From Rhizobiales bacterium PAR1 (lineage in GTDB: Bacteria; Pseudomonadota; Alphaproteobacteria; Rhizobiales; Beijerinckiaceae): a stretch of 64,000 nucleotides of DNA. The stretch spans positions 62,001-126,000 of the forward strand of contig NKIW01000001.1 in assembly GCA_002256205.1 (NCBI GenBank), in the 5' to 3' direction. The number at the start of each line of letters is the position of its first letter. The first letter of the stretch is position 1. Shown here in pieces: positions 57,665-64,000 of the stretch. Under the pieces are notes generated by a model. It was not told the DNA's origin, made no database searches, and worked only from the letters and a program-made list of their open reading frames with translations. A program made the translations under genes and the position numbers.

Positions 57665-60070
57665 TTGCCCGAGGTTTTCCGCCTGTCCGCTGGCGTGGCA
57701 GATCTTCTCGCACGCCGGTTTCGGGAGAGTGACGTGCCGCGCCCGCGCCTGACCCGTCCCGGCGCTGTGGTGGACGTGCTGCGCCCCGGCCTCGGGCTCG
57801 GTGATCGCACCGCGCTCGTCTATGCCGCCGTGCGCGGATGGCTCGTGGCCAATCTTGCGCGCGAACACGATTACCGCTCCGGTTTTGTCTGGCTGCCGGT
57901 CGCCTTCGGCCTCGGAATCCTGACCTATTTCGCTGCCGCTGAAGAGCCGAGCTTATGGGCCGGACCGCTTCTCGCGCTGATCACGTTCATGGCCCTGCGC
58001 CGCACGGAAGGCATCCCGCGCTTCCTGTGCCTCTCGTTGCTGATGGCCGCTTCGGGCTTCGCCGCCGGCGCCTTTCGCACAGCTCTCGTTGCAAGCCCGA
58101 TGCTCGACCGGGATCTCCTCGTGGAAGTCAAAGGCTTCGTTGAGGCCGTTGACGATTATCACGGCCGCCAACGCATGATCCTGCGCCCCACGGCGATGGA
58201 GAGTATTGCCGAGGCCGCCCTGCCGTTCCGTCTCCGGATCGGCGCGCCGGGGCGAAACGGCCCCCAGCCGGGTGATTTCGTGGTGCTGAAAGCGCGGCTC
58301 GCGCCCCCTTCGGAAGCCGCGCTGCCGGGCGGCTATGATTTCCGCCGCGAATCCTTCTTCCGCTCCACGGGCGGGGTCGGTTACGCCATCGGCCCGGCCC
58401 GAACCGAGGCGCCGCCGGGCGTGGCGCCGCTCACCTTACGCATCAACGCCGCGATCGACCGCTGGCGCAATGCCCTGACCGATCGTATCGCCCGCGCAAT
58501 CGGCGGGGATGCGGGCGCGCTTTCCGCCGCGCTGATCACCGGCAAGCGCGGCCTGATTTCCGAACCCACCAACGATGACCTGCGCGGCGCCGGGCTTTAT
58601 CATGTCGTCTCGATCTCTGGCCTGCACATGGTACTGGCAGCGGGCGTGCTCTTCTGGTCAATCCGCGCGCTGCTGGCGGCAATCCCGGCGGTTGCCCTGC
58701 GCCGTCCGATCAAGAAATACGCTGCCGGCGCAGCGATGTTCGGCGCCACCTTCTACTGCATCTTTTCCGGCAATGAGGTCGCCACCGAGCGTTCGCTGAT
58801 CATGACGCTGGTGATGCTCGGTGCGATTCTGGTGGATCGCCCGGCGCTCGCAATGCGCAACCTGGCGATTTCCGCGCTGATCGTCATGGCGCGAGAACCT
58901 GAATCCGTGCTCGGACCGAGCTTCCAGATGTCCTTTGCAGCCGTAGCCTGCCTGATCGCCGCCAATCAGGTCTGGCGGGAATGGAAGGCCGGTCACCCCG
59001 CCCCACCGCGCGGCCCGCTCGAAAGTTTCGGCCACAAGCTCCTGTTGTCGTTTCTCGGCATCGCCGCCACAACCATCGTCGCCACACTCGCGACCGCACC
59101 ATTCTCAGCCTACCACTTCCACCGCCTCAACCCCTACGGGATCATCGGCAATTCGCTCGGCATTCCCATGGTCTCGCTGATCGTGATGCCGGCTGCCGTC
59201 GCGGGTACGCTGCTCGTGCCTTTCGGCCTCGATGGCATTATCTGGACCATCATGGGCTATGGCGTCAGCGGCATGTTGATGGTCGCGCAATGGGTGGCGG
59301 CGATCGAAAACGCCAGCGTCACCGCTCCCAACATGGAAGGTCTGGCGTTCGGGCTGCTCGTCACGGGCCTCATCATTTTTGTCAGCCTTCGCACCAGCCT
59401 GCGTTGGCTCTCGTTAATCCCGCTGGCGCTTTGGCTCGTGCAACTGAGATCGCCCGATCTACCGGATATCGTTATTGATCCAACTGCCAGAATGGCGCTG
59501 ATCCGGGGTACGGATGATCGCTACCACGTTATGGCCGTTGGCACGCCGAGCAAATTCACGCTCTCGCAATGGTTGCCCGCCCTTGGCGATAACCGCACAG
59601 CAACCGACGCGAGCCTGCGCGACGGCGTTCGCTGTGACAAATCAGGCTGCATTGGACGTCTCAGGGACGGACGCCAGGTTGCTCTCGTTGCTCGCCTCGA
59701 CGCCTTGCGCGAGGACTGCGCCCGCGCTGATATCGTCATGACGCCACTTGCTACCATTGCCGCTTGCGATCGTGCCAAAATTCTCGCCCGCGATCATTTC
59801 GACCGCTACGGCGCCACCCGTGTTTCAACACGCACCGCGACAGACTGGCACCTTCAGACAACACTCGACCCGTCAACGGATCGTCCATGGCGTCGAAAAC
59901 CGAAATCCGCGCCTATCCTCCCGGCGAAAACCAGCATCGCCAGTGTTCCCTCAGAGCAGGAAACCGCGGAACCCGCCCCCAGACATCCCCGAAAACGCAT
60001 CCGCGAAGCAACTCCTCGTATGCCCGAAACGCTGGAAGATGATCCCGGCCTGACACCCCGCGCTCAGTAA
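57665..60070 (+). CDS. comEC: ComEC/Rec2 family competence/DNA-uptake membrane protein
   Basis: [32 protein letters not shown]; multiple TM. Confidence 0.85.
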   Translation: MPEVFRLSAGVADLLARRFRESDVPRPRLTRPGAVVDVLRPGLGLGDRTALVYAAVRGWLVANLAREHDYRSGFVWLPVAFGLGILTYFAAAEEPSLWAGPLLALITFMALRRTEGIPRFLCLSLLMAASGFAAGAFRTALVASPMLDRDLLVEVKGFVEAVDDYHGRQRMILRPTAMESIAEAALPFRLRIGAPGRNGPQPGDFVVLKARLAPPSEAALPGGYDFRRESFFRSTGGVGYAIGPARTEAPPGVAPLTLRINAAIDRWRNALTDRIARAIGGDAGALSAALITGKRGLISEPTNDDLRGAGLYHVVSISGLHMVLAAGVLFWSIRALLAAIPAVALRRPIKKYAAGAAMFGATFYCIFSGNEVATERSLIMTLVMLGAILVDRPALAMRNLAISALIVMAREPESVLGPSFQMSFAAVACLIAANQVWREWKAGHPAPPRGPLESFGHKLLLSFLGIAATTIVATLATAPFSAYHFHRLNPYGIIGNSLGIPMVSLIVMPAAVAGTLLVPFGLDGIIWTIMGYGVSGMLMVAQWVAAIENASVTAPNMEGLAFGLLVTGLIIFVSLRTSLRWLSLIPLALWLVQLRSPDLPDIVIDPTARMALIRGTDDRYHVMAVGTPSKFTLSQWLPALGDNRTATDASLRDGVRCDKSGCIGRLRDGRQVALVARLDALREDCARADIVMTPLATIAACDRAKILARDHFDRYGATRVSTRTATDWHLQTTLDPSTDRPWRRKPKSAPILPAKTSIASVPSEQETAEPAPRHPRKRIREATPRMPETLEDDPGLTPRAQ

Positions 60071-60774
60071 CGCCGCACGAGGCTGACAAGCCGGCCCTGA
60101 ACGCGCACGCGATCCGGTCCGAAAATCCGCGTTTCGTAATTGGGATTGGCCGCTTCGAGCGCCACGGATGCACCGCGCTTGCGCAACCGCTTCAGAGTGG
60201 CTTCCTCGTCATCGATCAACGCCACAACGATATCGCCGCTCTCCGCTGTCTCCTGCTTGCGGATCACCACGAGATCGCCGTCGAAAATCCCCGCCTCGAT
60301 CATCGAGTCACCGCGCACTTCCAGCGCATAATGTTCGCCATGGCTGAGAAAATCGGGCGAAACATCCACTGTATGGCTGCGACTCTGGATCGCGGAAATA
60401 GGCGTGCCCGCAGCAATACGTCCCATCACAGGGATCGCAATGGAACGCGATGGCTCCTGATCAACAGGAGGGGGAGCCGAGGAGGGGGTTCTGACCTTGC
60501 CAAGATCCCCCTCGATCACGCTCGGCGCAAAGCGCTGGCGACCGGGGCGCGGGACATGCGCATCCGGCAGGCGGATGACCTCCAGCGCCCGCGCGCGGTT
60601 GGGCAGACGGCGAATGAAGCCGCGTTCCTCCAACGCCAGAATGAGCCGATGAATGCCGGATTTCGACTTCAGATCCAGCGCTTCCTTCATTTCGTCGAAG
60701 GAGGGCGGAACACCATTCTCGGTCAGGCGCTCGTGGATGAAGCGCAGCAATTCAATCTGCTTCTTGGTGAGCAT
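60064..60774 (-). CDS. lexA: LexA repressor
   Basis: [77 protein letters not shown]. Confidence 0.96.
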   Translation of the reverse strand: MLTKKQIELLRFIHERLTENGVPPSFDEMKEALDLKSKSGIHRLILALEERGFIRRLPNRARALEVIRLPDAHVPRPGRQRFAPSVIEGDLGKVRTPSSAPPPVDQEPSRSIAIPVMGRIAAGTPISAIQSRSHTVDVSPDFLSHGEHYALEVRGDSMIEAGIFDGDLVVIRKQETAESGDIVVALIDDEEATLKRLRKRGASVALEAANPNYETRIFGPDRVRVQGRLVSLVRRY

Positions 60775-60828
60775 AGACCCCGAACTCCCGCAGAATCGGT
60801 TAAAACAAAAGCGGAACACCTTTACCAT

Positions 60829-60854
60829 GTTCCGCCCATGTTCCGCAAGTGTTC
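60829..60854. promoter_or_regulatory. LexA (SOS) box, three GTTC half-sites at 11-bp pitch
   Basis: GTTC-cgcccat-GTTC-cgcaagt-GTTC; alphaproteobacterial LexA consensus is GTTCN7GTTC. Confidence 0.85.
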
Positions 60855-60907
60855 ACAAAAACAACCCTGAATTGCCGATCAAAAAATCAATCGGTTTTCG
60901 TGATGGG

Positions 60908-62140
60908 TCAGGTTTTGAGGATGCGGCAGGGGCTTCCGGTGGTGGCTTCTGGTGCAAAAGGGGGGCGGATCACGAGCGCCGAAGCGCCCGCATAAACCGA
61001 CAAGAGGGAAGAATCCTGGTCGCCCGGCGGTGTCGCGATAAGCCGCCCGTCGGCATCGCGCGTCAGCGTTGCGCGCAAGTAATCCTGCCGCTCATCATTG
61101 GCGGGCAGGGCGCGCCCGAGAAAGGCCGGCTCGCCCACATCTGCGCCGGCTTCGCCATCGCCCTGAAGCGCGGCCAGCAGCGGCATCAGAAAGAGCCGCG
61201 CGCACACCAGCGCCGAGACGGGATTGCCCGGCAGCCCGACGAGCAGAATCGCGCCAAGACGACCGAAATTCAACGGCTTTCCCGGCCTCATTGCAATTTT
61301 GTAGAAATCGAGCTTCGCACCACGGGCAGCCGCGACTGGACGAACGAGATCATGCTTGCCGACGGAGGCGCCGCCAATCGTCACCAGCACGTCCGCCGGC
61401 CAGCCTTCCGCCACATCAAAAGCCGCGTTGAGGCTCGACTCGGTGTCGCGCGCAATGCCAAGATCACGCACCTCGGCCCCAGCTGCGCGCGCCATGGCCG
61501 CAATCGCGAAGGCATTCGTGGCGACAATGGCATCGGGTGCACTGGTCGCGCCGGCCGCGACAAGTTCATCGCCCGTCGCGAGAATGGCCACGCGCGGGCG
61601 GCGAAACACCGGAATTTCCGCATGGTTCATCGCGCCCGCAAGTGCAATGCGCCCCGGCGTCAGGCGGAGGTGCGCACGAAGACCAATCTCGCCAGCCTTG
61701 AAATCGCGCCCGGCGCGCCGAACAAAGGTGCCCGGCGCAAGCGTGATTTCGCTGCACACCGTTCCCTCACGTGCGGCCGCACGTTCCTGCAACAGCACGG
61801 CATTCGCGCCCGGCGGGACAACAGCACCGGTAAAAATGCGGACGGCCTCTCCGGGCTGAACAGCCCCGGAAAAAGGGTGACCCGCCGCACTTTCACCGAT
61901 GAGGCGCAGGGGCTTTCCCGGCGGATCGGTGTCAGCGGCCTGCAAGGCGTAACCATCCATCGCCGAGACATCCGCTGGTGGCTGGCTGCGCAGGGCAACA
62001 AGATCACCCGCAAGCACGCGGCCATCGGCCTCAGCGACCGGAACCATCTCGACGTCTTTGGGAAAAGTCTCGGCAGCAGCGAGAATACGCACCAGCGCAT
62101 CCTCGACGGGCAGAAGCCCGGACCGCCCAGCGCCGGTCAC
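60908..62140 (-). CDS. moeA: molybdopterin molybdenumtransferase
   Basis: [43 protein letters not shown]. Confidence 0.94.
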   Translation of the reverse strand: MTGAGRSGLLPVEDALVRILAAAETFPKDVEMVPVAEADGRVLAGDLVALRSQPPADVSAMDGYALQAADTDPPGKPLRLIGESAAGHPFSGAVQPGEAVRIFTGAVVPPGANAVLLQERAAAREGTVCSEITLAPGTFVRRAGRDFKAGEIGLRAHLRLTPGRIALAGAMNHAEIPVFRRPRVAILATGDELVAAGATSAPDAIVATNAFAIAAMARAAGAEVRDLGIARDTESSLNAAFDVAEGWPADVLVTIGGASVGKHDLVRPVAAARGAKLDFYKIAMRPGKPLNFGRLGAILLVGLPGNPVSALVCARLFLMPLLAALQGDGEAGADVGEPAFLGRALPANDERQDYLRATLTRDADGRLIATPPGDQDSSLLSVYAGASALVIRPPFAPEATTGSPCRILKT

Positions 62141-62628
62141 GAAGCGGACTCCGCACGCCAGTCACCGGATTTGCCACCGGACTTTTCAAGAAGCCGGATC
62201 CCCTCGATCCGCATGCCGCGATCAACCGCTTTCGCCATGTCATAAATCGTGAGACATGCGACGGATACCGCTGTCAGCGCTTCCATTTCCACCCCGGTTT
62301 GGCCGGAAACGCGAGCGAGGGCGCGGACATGGAGCCCTGGTAAGCTGTCGTCTGGCTCAATATCCACGGAAACCTTGGTCAGCAGCAGCGGATGGCAAAG
62401 CGGGATCAGCTCATGCGTCTTCTTCGCCGCCATGATGCCTGCAATGCGCGCGACAGCGATCACGTCGCCCTTTTTGGAGAGGCCTGAGCGGATGAGATCC
62501 AGCGTCGCCTTTTCCATCACAACACGCCCTTCGGAGAGGGCTTCGCGTGTCGTGACGGCCTTTTCACCGACATCGACCATATGCGCGGCGCCCGCCGCAT
62601 CAAGATGCGTGAGCCGCGCGTCACTCAT
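62137..62628 (-). CDS. moaC: cyclic pyranopterin monophosphate synthase
   Basis: [51 protein letters not shown]. Confidence 0.95.
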   Translation of the reverse strand: MSDARLTHLDAAGAAHMVDVGEKAVTTREALSEGRVVMEKATLDLIRSGLSKKGDVIAVARIAGIMAAKKTHELIPLCHPLLLTKVSVDIEPDDSLPGLHVRALARVSGQTGVEMEALTAVSVACLTIYDMAKAVDRGMRIEGIRLLEKSGGKSGDWRAESAS

Positions 62629-63428
62629 GCCGCCACTCCGAGGCCGAGCAAGGTGCGGGTCGCGGCGGCAACATCCGCCTGCCGCATCAGGCTTTCGCCC
62701 ACAAGGAAGGTAGAGATGCGGGATTTCGCGAGGCGGACGCAATCGGAATGGGTGAAGATGCCACTTTCACCGACGATAATGCGATCCTCCGGGATCATCG
62801 GTGCAAGGCGCTCGGAGGTTTCGAGCCCAACCTCGAAGGTTCTGAGGTTGCGGTTGTTGATGCCGACAAGGCGCGACGGCAGCTTCAGCGCGCGTTCTAG
62901 TTCTTCCGCGTCATGCACCTCGATCAGCGCGTCCATCCCGAGGGATTGCGCACAAGTCGTCAATTCCAGCGCTGCGGCATCATCGACCGAGGCCATGATG
63001 ACGAGGATGCAGTCCGCGCCCATCGCCCGTGCTTCGTAGACCTGATAGGGCTCAAAAAGGAAATCCTTGCGGATCACCGGCAGGCTGCATGCGGCACGGG
63101 CCGCGATCAAGTATTCCGTCGCGCCCTGAAAATACGGGCTGTCGGTCAGCACAGAAAGGCAGGTCGCGCCACCCTCAGCATAGGCATTCGCAAGGGCAGG
63201 GGGATCGAAGTCGGCGCGGATCAACCCCTTGGAGGGGCTTGCCTTCTTGATCTCGGCGATCAGCGCAAAGCGATCCGCCGCCAGATGCGTCTCAATGGCA
63301 CGGATGAAACCGCGCGGCGCATCTGCATCGGCTGCGCGAGAGCGCAGCTCGGCTTCGGAAACCCGCGCCTTCGCAGCGGCGATTTCCTCGCGCTTTGTGG
63401 CTTCGATTTTCTTCAGAATATCCGTCAC
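62625..63428 (-). CDS. trpC: indole-3-glycerol phosphate synthase
   Basis: [68 protein letters not shown]. Confidence 0.96.
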   Translation of the reverse strand: MTDILKKIEATKREEIAAAKARVSEAELRSRAADADAPRGFIRAIETHLAADRFALIAEIKKASPSKGLIRADFDPPALANAYAEGGATCLSVLTDSPYFQGATEYLIAARAACSLPVIRKDFLFEPYQVYEARAMGADCILVIMASVDDAAALELTTCAQSLGMDALIEVHDAEELERALKLPSRLVGINNRNLRTFEVGLETSERLAPMIPEDRIIVGESGIFTHSDCVRLAKSRISTFLVGESLMRQADVAAATRTLLGLGVAA

Positions 63429-63520
63429 GGTTTACATCCAAAGCCCGAACGGGCGCCCGAGCTTATGCGAGGAAACAAAGAAGAAAAGTCGGCTTCGATT
63501 TTCTTCAGGATGTCGGTCAC
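63425..63520 (-). other. 31-codon ORF with duplicated trpC start, between trpD and trpC
   Basis: [35 protein letters not shown] overlaps at both ends. Confidence 0.6.
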
Positions 63521-64000
63521 GCCGCGGCACCTGCATTCGAAGCAGCGACTACGGCTGCCAGCACGACCTTCACCTTGCCGGAATCGAGCGCTGCGGCAGC
63601 CTGCTTCGCGCCGTCCTTGAGATCGGAGGCCTTGCCGGCAACCACCAGCGCGGCAGCGGCATTGAACACAGCGATATCGCGATAGGCGTTCTTGGCGCCA
63701 TCGACGACCGCCGTCAGCGCGGCAGCATTCTGGCCCGGCTCGCCGCCCTTGAGCGCATCCGGATCAGAGAGCGGCAGGCCCGCGTCTTCGGGGTTGATCT
63801 CGAAGGCGCGGATCTCGCCACCCTTGAGCTCAACGACCGAAGTCGGTCCCGTGGTTGTGATTTCATCAAGCCCGTCCGATCCATGCACGACCCATGCGGC
63901 TTCCGTGCCGAGATCCCGCAGCGTCTCGGCTATCGGCTGCTGCCACGACGGCGCGAACACGCCGAGGAGGATGCGCGAAACACCCGCTGGATTGGAGAGC
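63517..64000 (-). CDS. trpD: anthranilate phosphoribosyltransferase, C-terminal part (5' end beyond window)
   Basis: [53 protein letters not shown]...; adjacent to trpC. Confidence 0.93.
   Translation of the reverse strand, partial: LSNPAGVSRILLGVFAPSWQQPIAETLRDLGTEAAWVVHGSDGLDEITTTGPTSVVELKGGEIRAFEINPEDAGLPLSDPDALKGGEPGQNAAALTAVVDGAKNAYRDIAVFNAAAALVVAGKASDLKDGAKQAAAALDSGKVKVVLAAVVAASNAGAAA

Overview
The window is mostly a high-GC alphaproteobacterial (probably Hyphomicrobiales/Rhizobiales) chromosome with ordinary housekeeping genes: surE-pcm-nlpD-like, yajC-secD-secF, trmFO, uvrA, ssb, gyrA, TPP riboswitch-thiC, panC, coaD, two PPIases, queA-tgt, sox operon, folD, glmU-glmS, MCP, gltA, gltX, comEC, lexA, moeA-moaC and trpC-trpD. 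It is interrupted by one clear accessory island of about 10.3 kb (37966-48291). That island is integrated in a tRNA-Lys(TTT) gene, flanked by a 45-bp exact direct repeat (attL/attR), and has a tyrosine recombinase next to attL. It carries: (i) a chain of eight start/stop-overlapping ORFs headed by an AlpA/excisionase-like HTH and ending in a phage-structural-like protein; (ii) an ATGA-coupled pair of a 333-aa soluble protein and a 202-aa protein with about four TM segments at the attR-proximal cargo position (candidate defence-type module); (iii) a strongly enriched, mostly strand-biased CCTTGGGC octamer found in several codon phases; and (iv) a 4-copy 20-bp GGACGG repeat, three copies of which are predicted to form covarying hairpins. 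Outside the island the main oddities are a very AT-rich membrane-protein ORF between soxB and soxD, a duplicated trpC 5' end forming a 31-codon coupled ORF between trpD and trpC, an orphan 5' half of tRNA-Lys, a candidate sRNA with a duplicated terminator, and a triple-half-site LexA box. All family calls are from reading the translations; no database searches were run.
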